Assembly (NCBI GenBank): GCA_027493525.1
Contig: JAOSKN010000003.1
Location: 1,178,001-1,242,000, forward strand
Direction of reading: 5' to 3'
DNA length: 64,000 bases
DNA from: Planctomycetota bacterium
GTDB taxonomy: Bacteria; Planctomycetota; SZUA-567; H5-PLA8
A model generated the notes under the pieces. The model had not been told where the DNA came from. It ran no database searches and saw nothing but the letters and a program-made list of their open reading frames with translations. Below are positions 33,354 to 41,665 of the stretch, in pieces (position 1 is the first letter of the stretch; each line of letters starts with the position of its first letter). The position numbers and the translations under genes are program-made.

Positions 33354-35214
33354 ATGAAGCGCCTTAACCTGCCGCGCAAGACCGCGGCGCTGCTGGTGTT
33401 GCTCGCCGTGAGCGGCCTGGCCCGCGCCGAGGAAGACGTCCCGTCCGCCGGGCAGATCCTCCCCGAGGACACCATCCTCGCCATCCGTTTGGGCGAATGG
33501 AGCCGCTGGGCGCAGGACTGGGACAAGACCAGCCTCGCGAAGATCTGCGCCGAGCCGGAGATCCAGGCCTTCATGGCCGGCCCGCTGGCGCGCTGGCGCG
33601 ACCTGACCAAGGATCCCGCCAACCCCGCGCAGCCCGCCCCAGCCGGCGGCGGCGCGGCCGGCATCGTCGCCAACGTCCTCAACACCCTCCAGGCCTTCGT
33701 GCCCGGGCCGGTCACGCTCGCCGTCTGCCGCGGCGGCGAACCCGCCGCCGGCGCCCCGCCCAAGCCCCCCCGCCCTCGCCGTGATCATGCGCAGCACCAG
33801 CGTCGGGCAGTGGGTCAAGGTCGTCCAGATCCTCCAGGACCAGTTGCCCTTCAAGGTCCTGCAGAAGGAGGACTACCAGGGCGCGCTGATCCTCGTCGCC
33901 CCCACCGAGCAATACTCCTTCTCGATCACCGAGTACGGCAAGCACCTCGTCTTCACCACCGACAGGGAACTCTGCAAGCAGATCGTCGACGGCATCGGCG
34001 GCATCCTGCCCAAGAAACTCGCCGACAATCCGCGCTTCCAGGCCAGCGGGCTCACCGGCGCCGAGCCCATGGGCGCGTTCCTCAATGTCGCCGCCCTCCG
34101 CGAGATGCTCGGCGCGCAGCCCGGCGCCGACGCCGGCCGCATCAGGGAGACCCTCGACTTCCTGGGCCTCGAAGACCTCCACTCCATCGCCTGGTCCATG
34201 CGCCTCGACGGGCAGGCCTTCGCCTCCCGCGCGGCCTTCCTGACCAAGGACAAGCGCGGCGGGCTGCTCGCGGCCCTCGACAACGAACCGCTCGGCCCCG
34301 AAGCGCTCAAGATCTGCCCGCCCCATACCCCCTTCATCGTGGGCCTCAAGGCCAAGCCCGAGTACCTCTCGCGCCTGCTCCGCGGCGGCATGGGCGCGGG
34401 CAGCGCCGCCAGCGAGCGCATGCGCAAGGTCTTCGAGCAGGCCAAGGCCGACGGCCGCGACCTGGGCAAGGAACTGGCCGAGGCCTTCGGCAACGAGCTG
34501 ATCGTCACCAGCTACAAGGACCCCGGCAGCCCCACCCTCGGCGCCTCCAGTTCGCTCGTCTTCAGCCTCTCCGTCAAGGATCCGGCCAAGGCCGAAGAAC
34601 TCCTCGCGCAGGTCCTCGAGCGCGCCGTCAAGGTCCACAACGCCGAAGGCGCCGGGCAGGTCGCGCTCCAGTCCGTCGACGTGGAAGGCAAGAAGGTCCG
34701 CTACATCCGCGGCGTCCAGTCCGGCAGCGGCACCGAACCCAAGTACGTCCTCACCGCCGAACGCCTGATCGTGGCGATGGACATGCTGGTCCTCAAGAGC
34801 GCCCTCAAGAACCTGAAGGAAGACGGGCTGCTCCAGATGGCCCACTACAAGGAGGCTGTGAAGGGCACCGACGGCCGTCTCGGCAGCATGTTCGTCTACG
34901 TGGACTGGGCGCAGTGGTATTCGTCGGCCTTTAACCTCGGCGCGACCGCGCTGAAACTCATCGCGCCCGAAGCCCTGCTCAAGGAAGTCGGCGTGGACCT
35001 GAACCTGCTGCCCGCGCCCGACGCCGTCACCCGGCATCTCTTCCCGGCCATGGCGGTGATCGAAGCGACGGAGCAAGGCGTGGTCATGACCAGCCGCAGC
35101 CCATTGCCCTCGCTGGAAGTCGTCGCGCCGCCGGTCGCGGCCTTCTCCGCCGTCCTCGCCACCTTCGGCGCGCAGTTGGGCGGGGAAGAAAAGCCGGCGG
35201 AAAGACAGAAGTAG
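33354..35214 (+). CDS. Secreted DUF3352-like protein (frameshift in a C7 run)
   Basis: It starts at ATG 33354 with GAGGAG upstream and a signal peptide ('KTAALLVLLAVSGLARAEED'). The opening 'GQILPEDTILAIRLGEWSRW…LAKICAEPEIQAFMAGPL' is typical of large secreted planctomycete proteins of unknown role. The frame slips at the seven-C run 33765-33771; with six C the protein continues 'PALAVIMRSTSVGQWVKVVQ' to 35214 (about 619 residues in all). The second part ('YSFSITEYGKHLVFTTDREL', 'VLTAERLIVAMDMLVLKSAL') repeats a propeller- or BamE-like pattern I cannot name. The function is unknown. Confidence 0.7.
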
Positions 35215-35427
35215 AACGCCGGGTGCTGGGTTCTGGGGTCTGGGGTCTGGTAGCGCGCGGCGGCCCTTGACCTGAGTGCGCATCGAGGCGCGCCGGTGCT
35301 TCAGCGGCGGGTTATCGGGTCAATATTCAACAGACGGCCGGGCACCGAGCCGCGTTGCAATCACGAGGACAGTTCGACCCGGAAAGTCCGTTGCAGTGCG
35401 TGGTTATCCGGCTGGCCGGCGGCCAAG
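35215..35427. other. Intergenic region at the right end of the cassette cluster
   Basis: GGGTTCTGGGGTCTGGGGTC repeats at 35220-35250, then GGTTATCGGG (35311-35320) and GGTTATCCGG (35401-35410). On the minus strand these read CCGATAACC and CCGGATAACC, each resembling an attC R'' core. No gene is seen. Confidence 0.35.
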
Positions 35428-35763
35428 TCACTGCAACTCGATCCACACGCTCCTACCGCGCCCGGTCTGATGCCAATGAACGACGATGATGCCGCACGCC
35501 ACGGCCGCGATGAGCAGCACGATGTTGTTCAGGGTCAGGCCGGCGCCCTTTACCATGAACAGGACTGCGAACGCTCCCCAAGCGAGGCACAAAAGCACCG
35601 CCGGGACAACAGCCCATTTCCGACGCAATAGGATGCCGATTCCCGCGGGGATGGCGAGGACGGCCGTGGTAATCCCGAACAGCCCAGGCGAGAGACGGCT
35701 GGCCACGAGGATGTAAGTGGCGCCGAGCAACCAGATAATCGCGATAAGCCGGGCAGCGAACAT
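35428..35763 (-). CDS. Small integral membrane protein (cassette gene)
   Basis: This 111-residue protein has four predicted membrane segments ('LIAIIWLLGATYILVA', 'GLFGITTAVLAIPAGIGILL', 'VVPAVLLCLAWGAFAVLFMV', 'NIVLLIAAVACGIIVV'). The ATG directly follows an attC-like site on the same strand, with almost no 5' untranslated sequence, as is usual for integron cassettes. The function is unknown. Confidence 0.65.
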   Translation of the reverse strand: MFAARLIAIIWLLGATYILVASRLSPGLFGITTAVLAIPAGIGILLRRKWAVVPAVLLCLAWGAFAVLFMVKGAGLTLNNIVLLIAAVACGIIVVHWHQTGRGRSVWIELQ

Positions 35764-35820
35764 TGTTAATGGGCAAGCCTCGAAGCCGGATAGCGACCGA
35801 GGCTCAGCCGCTGGTTAGGC
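35764..35820 (-). other. attC-like recombination site
   Basis: On the minus strand it begins GCCTAAC (35820-35814). Internal arms AGCCTCG and CGAGGCT are separated by a short asymmetric loop, and it ends …CATTAACA just before the ATG at 35763. The R' end does not match GTTRRRY well, so the site is degenerate. Confidence 0.5.
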
Positions 35821-36086
35821 CGCTTGCCACGGTTCAGGCTGGACACGGGCATTCAGTTGGGCATAAGCTGAAATCGAAGCCATTCCTTACGCTGAAAGCT
35901 TAGATCCGCAACCCACTGGTCGACCCATGTTCCAAAAAGTGAACACAGGAATCCTATCTACCGGAGCATTTCCCGGCAAGGCTGGCGGCACGATCGCCCA
36001 TCGCATCGCCTTGCGCCTTTCAGGATCGGGCGCCGCTGGCCGCGGCCGTTGGCAGCCAGTGCCACGCGCGCCAACTTGCGCGGCCG
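35821..36086 (-). other. Cassette-cluster spacer, possible 39-codon ORF
   Basis: It lies between the stop of the gene at 36087 and the attC-like site. A minus-strand ORF from ATG 36003 (MRWAIVPPALPGNAP…) reaches a stop at 35887. The composition is unconvincing and there is no ribosome site. Nothing else is seen. Confidence 0.25.
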
Positions 36087-36677
36087 CTAAATTGCGCCAT
36101 TCGGTTTTTCGCGCGAGTTGAACCCGGGGCACGCGCCTCGCACTTCCATTTGTGATTCGTCGAGATGGAAGACGAGATATTCACGGTCGGCAAGGAAATC
36201 GTATTCAGCGCCCAGCCGTTTCGCGATTTCCAGCACGTCGTCCTCCCAAGCTTGGCTCCAATCCATTTCCGACTCTTCGGGGAGCGGCTTCCCATTGTTG
36301 ACGCCGACCTCGCCCTCACCGCTGAATACTTCGCGTCGCTTGCTCCCTGAATCGAAAACTGTTAAACCGTATGAGCCCGAAGCGCCTTCGCACACCCAGC
36401 CAACAACCCGAGTATTCCATTTCTGGGAATATTTCAGCCACACGTCGTCTACCATCAGAACGAGTTCAGGATCGACGATGAACGTCCAACCGTCGGCGAC
36501 GTACGCCACCTTGGCTACTCGATTGCAATCGGGATTCCAGTCGAGTTCACGCGATGCCTGGTCGCCGGTCGGCACCGTGAAGGAGTCCTCGATGACGTAC
36601 TCGCATTTCCGGAGAATGTCGGCGATTTCATCGAGGTGCTCGCCCTCAATCGAAACGACGCTGATGTGCATGCTCAT
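36087..36677 (-). CDS. Hypothetical protein (cassette gene)
   Basis: This 196-residue acidic protein ('ADILRKCEYVIEDSFTVPTG', 'EMDWSQAWEDDVLEIAKRLG', 'AEYDFLADREYLVFHLD') has a lower GC content than its chromosomal neighbours. It lacks a signal peptide and has the soluble alpha/beta character often seen in cassette-encoded or immunity-like proteins. It lies head-to-tail with the 36759 gene, separated by an attC-like site. No family is recognised. Confidence 0.7.
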   Translation of the reverse strand: MSMHISVVSIEGEHLDEIADILRKCEYVIEDSFTVPTGDQASRELDWNPDCNRVAKVAYVADGWTFIVDPELVLMVDDVWLKYSQKWNTRVVGWVCEGASGSYGLTVFDSGSKRREVFSGEGEVGVNNGKPLPEESEMDWSQAWEDDVLEIAKRLGAEYDFLADREYLVFHLDESQMEVRGACPGFNSREKPNGAI

Positions 36678-36702
36678 GGGAACCCACCGGTCAGAGACGA
36701 AG

Positions 36703-36764
36703 CGGCATGAAGCTTGAGCTAAGCCGAACCGCGAAGCGGCTTCGGCTTGAATGAATTGTTAGGC
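36703..36764 (-). other. attC recombination site (integron cassette)
   Basis: On the minus strand GCCTAAC (36764-36758) contains the TAA stop of the preceding gene. It is followed by AATTCATTCAAGCCGAAGCC, a CGCTTCGCG loop and GGTTCGGCTT. The arms AAGCCGAA/TTCGGCTT pair with an unpaired extra G, the extrahelical-base signature of attC. The distal R' core is altered (TTCATGCC instead of GTTAGGC). It resembles the short attC class common in proteobacterial integrons. Confidence 0.75.
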
Positions 36765-37091
36765 GGAGGGCCCGGGAGGCTCAACGCCCACGTCCTTCAA
36801 TCGCTTGGTGGCTATTGCCAGCTGCTCTTCGGAGAACAGTGCCCGCCAAGGCTCTTGTAGGACAAGGTACTCGACACTGAGTTTTAACTGCTCTCGGCCA
36901 CGAAGGAATAGCTCCGTGAAGCCAGCAGAGGGATTGGCGGACGCCAGTAGCTGATCTGCAGCGGCCTTGCCGCCGCTGCCTTGGACCATCTGAAGAAAGC
37001 GGGTAGCGCGGTACGGCGGGCTAAGACGAGCCGCTGACTCATAGATGTGGAGCATAGTCGCGTGGAACTGCTCTTCGAGATGCGATGGCAT
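36759..37091 (-). CDS. Hypothetical protein (integron-cassette-type gene)
   Basis: This 110-residue helical protein ('LEEQFHATMLHIYESAARLS', 'PYRATRFLQMVQGSGGKAAA', 'FLRGREQLKLSVEYLVLQE'). The 5' end is GTTAGGC (37109-37103 on the minus strand), then GGAGGGATCGA and ATG. The stop codon lies inside the next attC core. This geometry, an attC half-site on both sides and a minimal leader, is that of an integron gene cassette. The function is unknown. Confidence 0.75.
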   Translation of the reverse strand: MPSHLEEQFHATMLHIYESAARLSPPYRATRFLQMVQGSGGKAAADQLLASANPSAGFTELFLRGREQLKLSVEYLVLQEPWRALFSEEQLAIATKRLKDVGVEPPGPSA

Positions 37092-37109
37092 TCGATCCCT
37101 CCGCCTAAC

Positions 37110-37406
37110 ATGTATTCGACCACCTTATTGCGGCCTGGCAAATCCAGAGGCTAAGACGATGGCCGCAACACGTCAATCGGCATCTTTTCCATATCTTCTT
37201 TCGCCCAGTATGGCGGGAATCTTTAAGACAAGAAATTTGACCTCCAAAGTGCGGTACTATTATTTCTTCGTTCGCGCGCTTTGCCGCGCGAGGGCGACAC
37301 CCAATCCGGCCTCTGCGCCGCGAGCATGAACCAGCCGAAACATCTTCGGCAAATTATCCCTAAATCCCATCTCTGTGTTCTCTGTGCCCTCTGTGGTTAA
37401 TCCTTC
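37110..37406. other. Region between the cassette cluster and the WD40 remnant; no gene
   Basis: It contains 'CTCTGTGTTCTCTGTGCCCT' at 37371-37390, another copy of the CACAGAG-type intergenic repeat seen at 29690. An AT-rich part at 37185-37265 shows no convincing ORF. No integron integrase is present here or elsewhere in the window. Confidence 0.4.
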
Positions 37407-37496
37407 CTACGCGGCCCTTAAAGCCCGGAAATCCCCACGGTCCCGCCACAAGCTCACCAGGAAGCCCAGCGCCACCGTGACCAGCGCCCAGAACTC
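37407..37496 (-). pseudogene. C-terminal fragment of the WD40 membrane protein (split by IS256 copy 1)
   Basis: In the frame of the WD40 gene, after removing the IS and one target duplication, it reads 'PEFWALVTVALGFLVSLWRD' and ends '…FRALRAA' at a TAG (37407-37409). It contributes a C-terminal membrane segment. Confidence 0.8.
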
Positions 37497-38887
37497 GGGG
37501 TATTGTCAAAAGTTGTGGATGGCGAGAGGAGAATCATGCGGCGTTTTCCTTGATGCCGTCCACGAAACGGATGCCTCGAATCACGTCTTCCAGCAGCTTA
37601 TGGCCGTTTAGTTTCCGCCAGCGCTTCTCGGCAACCTGAGCGAGTTTGAACACCATCGCCAGCGTGGCTTGGCGCGTGCCGCAGCCTTTGGTCTTGTGCG
37701 TCCGCAAGCGCACCGTGGCGAAGGCGGACTCGATCGGGTTCGTCGTTCTCAGATGCGCCCAATGCTCGGCGGGGAAATCGTAAAACGCCAACAGCGCGTC
37801 TTGGTCCTTGAGCAGACACTCGACCGCCTTGGGATGCTTGGCTTGGTACGTCGCCACGAACGCATCGAACGCTGCCTGCGCATCCTTGCGCGTCTGGGCC
37901 ATCCAGATCTGATGCAATTTCTCCTTGGCTGAAGGCTGTAATTTCTTGGGCAGGCCGTTCAGCACATTCATCGTCTTGTGAACCCAGCAACGCTGCACCC
38001 GGCACTTGGCAAAGGCTTTCGGAAGCGCCGCCCAGAAGCCCAACGCACCGTCGCCGATGGCCAGGTCCGGGCCGTTCTTCAAGCCGCGCGCTTTCAGGTC
38101 CGTCAAGACCTCAAGCCAGGACTGTTCGCTCTCCCGCACGCCGTCATGCACGGCGACCAGTTCCTTCTTGCCGTCGGCCGTGGCCCCCATGACCACCAGG
38201 ATGCACGAGCGGTCTTCCTCCAGGCGGACGTTGAAGTAGATGCCGTCCACCCACAGATACACGTAGCGCTTGCCCGCCAAGGACCGCCGGTTCCAGCTCG
38301 CGTACTCGGAGGCCCAGACGTCCTTGATCCGCGTGATCGTATTGGCCGAAAGCCCCTTGGCTTGCGGCCCCAACAGCGCGCTCAGCGCCTCCGGAAAGTC
38401 CTGCGTGGAGATGCCCTTCAAATAGAGCCACGGGATCAGGTCTTCCATGCTCTTGGTCCGGCGCAAATAGGGCGGCAGAATCTTGCTCGTAAAGGGCTCT
38501 CGCTCGTCCGAGGGGCGCCGGTCTTCCACGCGCGGCTGCGCTACGCGTACGGCGCCGATGCCCGTCTGGATCGTTCGTTCCGGCAGGTAGCCGTTGCGCA
38601 CCACCACGCGATGCCCGCGCTCGTCCCGCGCCCGCTCGAAACGCTGGAGGTATTCTTCCACCTCCGCGTTCAGCGCCGCGGCTAGCAAGCGCTGCGCGCC
38701 TTCGTTCAGGATGTGAGTAAGCACGTCCCGGCTGGACGCTTGCGGATCGAGCGAAACCGTCGTACCCTGGCTCATGTGGCGTATCCTCCTGCCCTTGTGG
38801 GCGTGGTGGCCTTAGATCTCCACCAAGGATACGCCGCACTTTTCTTTCTCGCTCATCCACAACTTTTGACAATACCCCCCAGAACTC
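37488..38887 (-). mobile_element. IS256-family insertion sequence, copy 1 (1382 bp)
   Basis: The element is 37497-38878. The ends GGGGTATTGTCAAAAGTTGT and ACAACTTTTGACAATACCCC are perfect inverted repeats (continuing to GGATG/CATCC). CCAGAACTC is duplicated at 37488-37496 and 38879-38887 (9 bp). It interrupts the WD40 membrane protein gene. Copy 2 at 62187-63568 has identical length and almost identical sequence. Confidence 0.96.
37534..38775 (-). CDS. IS256-family (Mutator-type) transposase
   Basis: This 413-residue transposase. The DDE residues sit in 'YVYLWVDGIYFNVRLEED', 'DLAIGDGALGFWAALPKAF' and 'TTNPIESAFATVRLRTHKTK'. The N-terminal region contains the usual 'LNAEVEEYLQRFERARDERG'. It appears intact. 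It differs from copy 2 only near the N-terminus ('DPQASSRDVLTH' against 'DPQAASRDGLTH'), so one transposed from the other (or both from a third copy) recently. Confidence 0.96.
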   Translation of the reverse strand: MSQGTTVSLDPQASSRDVLTHILNEGAQRLLAAALNAEVEEYLQRFERARDERGHRVVVRNGYLPERTIQTGIGAVRVAQPRVEDRRPSDEREPFTSKILPPYLRRTKSMEDLIPWLYLKGISTQDFPEALSALLGPQAKGLSANTITRIKDVWASEYASWNRRSLAGKRYVYLWVDGIYFNVRLEEDRSCILVVMGATADGKKELVAVHDGVRESEQSWLEVLTDLKARGLKNGPDLAIGDGALGFWAALPKAFAKCRVQRCWVHKTMNVLNGLPKKLQPSAKEKLHQIWMAQTRKDAQAAFDAFVATYQAKHPKAVECLLKDQDALLAFYDFPAEHWAHLRTTNPIESAFATVRLRTHKTKGCGTRQATLAMVFKLAQVAEKRWRKLNGHKLLEDVIRGIRFVDGIKENAA

Positions 38888-40096
38888 CGGCAGGCGCAGG
38901 TAGCCGTTCGGTTCGGAAGCCGCCAGTTGCGCGTCCAGTTCGACCGGCGCGCCGCCGGTGGCATAGACGCGCACGAGCCGCTTCGAATCCGGCGTAAAGC
39001 CAAGGTGCGTCGTACTCGGCAGGTCGCGCAGTTTGCGTCCATCCGCGGCGTCCCAGAGCGCGCCGTCGTAGCCCTTCTTGCCCACCGCCGTCAGCATCTT
39101 TCCGTCCGGCGACCAGAGCGGTCCTGCGTAAAGGTCCGGCGCCGCGCCCTCCAGCTCGAAAAGCCGCTTCCCGCTGGCAACATCCCACACGCCCACAGCC
39201 CGGGCGTCAGCCTCGACGTTCCCGGTATCCGCGGCGATGCGCGCGCCGTCGGGCGAGAATTGCGCCCAGACGTACCAATTGAATGGACCTTCGAGCTTCG
39301 AGATTTTCGTCCCGGTCTCCGCTTCAAATACCGTAAGCTCGCAAAGGTAGGAGGCGGAATCGTAATTCAGCGCCAGCACCTTGCGCCCGTCCGGCGAAAA
39401 GCTGACGAAACTCCCCCGCTTCCCTTCCAGCGTCGCGTGCGGCTGGAGGTCCGCCGTGCGGAGGATCACGCCCGCCGAGCTGGGATCCGGCACGGCCACG
39501 AACTTCCCATCGGGCGAGAACGCCGCCGGCGCCGCGCGCGAATGCTGGACGGCGATGCGCGCGCGCTCGGCGCCCGAAGGCAGGTCCCAAAGCCGCAGCG
39601 TCTCGTCGTCGCCGCCCGTCAGCGCCAGCTTCCCGTCCGGCGAGACCGCCACGTAGTTCACGGCATCCGTGTGCCCCTTCAGCCACGCCACGCTCGCGCC
39701 CGTCTTCACGTCCCAGACCCCCGCCGTCCCGTCGTCGCTGGCGGTCAGGTAGTACGCGCCGTCGGGCGAGAAGCCGCAGTAGCGGATCGAAGCGGCATGG
39801 CCGGCGTTGAAATGGAGCAGCTCGCCCGTCGCCGCGTTCCAGACCGCGGCCTGCTCCCCGCTCGCGACGACCATGGAGCCGTCCGGCGAGACCTCCGCGC
39901 GCCACAGGCTGTGGCTGAAGCCCGCGTTCAGGCGCGTCAGGTTCTGGCTCAACCGCGCCTGGTACGCCCAGTACGTGCCCAGCAGGATCGCCGCCAGGAG
40001 CAGCGAACGCAGCGAAAACCGGAACCGCCGGCGCGGCGGCGCGGACGCCTCCCGCGGAGCGCGCACCGCGGTTCGAGGGTCGGACACTCGGGACAT
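38879..40096 (-). pseudogene. WD40-repeat membrane protein, interrupted by IS256 copy 1
   Basis: It starts at ATG 40096. Residues ~23-46 are a membrane anchor of the planctomycete 'RFRFSLRSLLLAAILLGTYW' type. Then come about eight WD40-like repeats ('FSPDGAYYLTASDDGTAGVW', 'VSPDGKLALTGGDDETLRLW', 'FSPDGARIAADTGNVEADAR', 'WSPDGKMLTAVGKKGYDGAL'). Coding sequence ends at 'YLRLPEFWG' where the IS begins. The 3' end is at 37407-37496. Rejoined it would be about 430 residues with a second membrane segment at the C-terminus. The propeller is presumably periplasmic or cytosolic between two anchors; the role is unknown. Confidence 0.85.
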
Positions 40097-40132
40097 ACGT
40101 GGGTTTACGGAATTCGTCCGGAATCTTTCGCG

Positions 40133-40750
40133 CTACCGCGCTTCCAGCGCCGCCGACACATCCACCTCGAAGCCCTTGAGCAGCGCGGAGCTGGCCGTTT
40201 TGCCTTTCTTGAACTCGCCGTGAACGACGTACGCTTTGCGGCGCTTGGGCAGGGTCAGGACCGTGATGGACCCGCGCGCGGGATCGACGATCCAATATTC
40301 GGGAATGCCCGCGCGAGCGTACTCAGCGCGCTTGGTTTTCAAGTCGAGCGTCTTATTGGAAGAGCTGACGACCTCCACGACCAGATCCGCCTGCTCCCAG
40401 AAGCGGCCTTTGCACCGGCTCAGGTTTTCCTGCCGCATGAAGAGCGCGTCCGGCTCGCGAAACTTCTCGCCCCACAACCGCATCGGAAAAGGAGCATGCG
40501 CCGCCCGGCCCCCATGGCCGCGGGCATACGCTTTCAGCGCCGAGGTGAATTGAAATACGATATCCTGGTGCTCGTTATCGGGCATGGGCAGGAACTCCAG
40601 GAAACCGCGATCGAACTCGACGTGCCGTCCCACGTCCAAGCCTAGGTAGTCCTCAAGGGTCCAGCCTCCTTGATCGGGATAGAGCAGCGCCATGCCCCAC
40701 GTGGGCTTGCGGCCTTCGCGCTTGGCCAATTCCAAAGGCAGCGTTCCCAT
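40133..40750 (-). CDS. Uma2-family (DUF820) putative endonuclease
   Basis: The start is ATG 40750 (MGTLPLELAK), chosen because GGGAGG lies 8 nt upstream. It has 205 residues. The Uma2 fold of PD-(D/E)XK nucleases is visible: 'KFREPDALFMRQENL' (catalytic D), 'QADLVVEVVSSSNKTLDLKT' (E...K) and 'KRAEYARAGIPEYWIVDP'. The family is greatly expanded in planctomycetes and cyanobacteria. The biological role is unsettled; nuclease activity is inferred from the fold. Confidence 0.9.
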   Translation of the reverse strand: MGTLPLELAKREGRKPTWGMALLYPDQGGWTLEDYLGLDVGRHVEFDRGFLEFLPMPDNEHQDIVFQFTSALKAYARGHGGRAAHAPFPMRLWGEKFREPDALFMRQENLSRCKGRFWEQADLVVEVVSSSNKTLDLKTKRAEYARAGIPEYWIVDPARGSITVLTLPKRRKAYVVHGEFKKGKTASSALLKGFEVDVSAALEAR

Positions 40751-40806
40751 ATTCGCGCCTCCCATTCGACGAAGCGAGTATACCTCAAGAAGCCGCAGCC
40801 TGGAAC

Positions 40807-41637
40807 CTACAACCCCGCCACCAGCCGCTCGACCAGCTTCGTCACCTTCGGCTCGGCCTCGTTCGCGGTGGCGATGATCGACTTGATCTCCGCCGGCTCC
40901 AGCGCGTCGGGGAGGCACAGGTCCGTCACGATGCTCGCCCCGAAGACCTTCAAGCCCGCGTGAACCGCCGCGAGCGTCTCCGGCACGGTGCTCATCCCCA
41001 CCACGTCGGCGCCCATGACCTGGAGCATCCGGTACTCGGCGCGCGTCTCGAGGTTCGGCCCCAGCACCCCGGCGTAGACGGCGCGGTGCGCGCGGATCCC
41101 CTCGGCCAGGCAGATCTTCTCGGCTCGTGCGAGCAGTTCCGGGTCGTAGGGCCGGCACATGTCGGGGAAGCGCGGGCCGAGCCGCTCGTCGTTGGGCCCC
41201 GCCAGCGGATTGACGCCCATCAGGTTGATGTGGTCGTCGAGCAGCGCCACGTCGCCCTTGCGCTGGAACTTGTTCAGCCCCCCGCACGCGCCGGAAAGGA
41301 ACAGGTACTCCGCGCCCAGCGCCTTGCCCACGCGCACCGGGAGCGTCACCTGCTCCAGCGACCAACCCTCGTACAGATGGAAGCGCCCGCTGAAGGCGAC
41401 CACCGGCACGCCGCCCAGCGTCCCCGCGACCACCTCGCCGGCGTGGCTCGTCACGGTGCTGGAAGGGAAGTGCGGGACCTCGCCGAATGGCAGCGCCTTG
41501 CGCGCCTCCAGCCTCCCGCTCAAGCCCCCCAACCCCGTCCCCAGCACGATGGCGGCCCTCGGCGGCTGCGGCAGCAGGGCCTTCTTGATCGCGGCGGCGG
41601 CTTCCTGAATCCGGTCGAAGAGGGAAGTGGTCGGCAT
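40807..41637 (-). CDS. punA: Purine-nucleoside phosphorylase (trimeric type)
   Basis: This 276-residue enzyme phosphorolyses inosine/guanosine nucleosides. Motifs: phosphate loop 'AIVLGTGLGGLSGRL', 'HAGEVVAGTLGGVPVVAFSG', 'RFHLYEGWSLEQVTLPVRV', and the base/ribose site 'GVLGPNLETRAEYRMLQVMG' and 'ADVVGMSTVPETLAAVHAG'. The Glu and the family's Asn/Met contacts are as in human-like PNPs. MTA phosphorylase is the closest alternative. It is monocistronic or paired with the upstream nuclease-like gene (28-bp gap). Confidence 0.93.
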   Translation of the reverse strand: MPTTSLFDRIQEAAAAIKKALLPQPPRAAIVLGTGLGGLSGRLEARKALPFGEVPHFPSSTVTSHAGEVVAGTLGGVPVVAFSGRFHLYEGWSLEQVTLPVRVGKALGAEYLFLSGACGGLNKFQRKGDVALLDDHINLMGVNPLAGPNDERLGPRFPDMCRPYDPELLARAEKICLAEGIRAHRAVYAGVLGPNLETRAEYRMLQVMGADVVGMSTVPETLAAVHAGLKVFGASIVTDLCLPDALEPAEIKSIIATANEAEPKVTKLVERLVAGL

Positions 41638-41665
41638 GTGCGAGCCTCGGATCGGTGAGCGGCGA

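Noticed and set aside
32502-33854. 450-codon minus-strand ORF
   Set aside because: It is a shadow of the hypothetical gene at 32592 and of the start of the DUF3352-like gene; no motifs.
35887-36132. 81-codon minus-strand ORF in the cassette cluster
   Set aside because: It overlaps the end of the 36087 gene in another frame and has no ribosome site; only a possible 39-codon core is noted, with low confidence.
37045-37329. Plus-strand 94-codon ORF next to the cassette cluster
   Set aside because: It overlaps the real minus-strand cassette gene and the intergenic region; composition is not protein-like.
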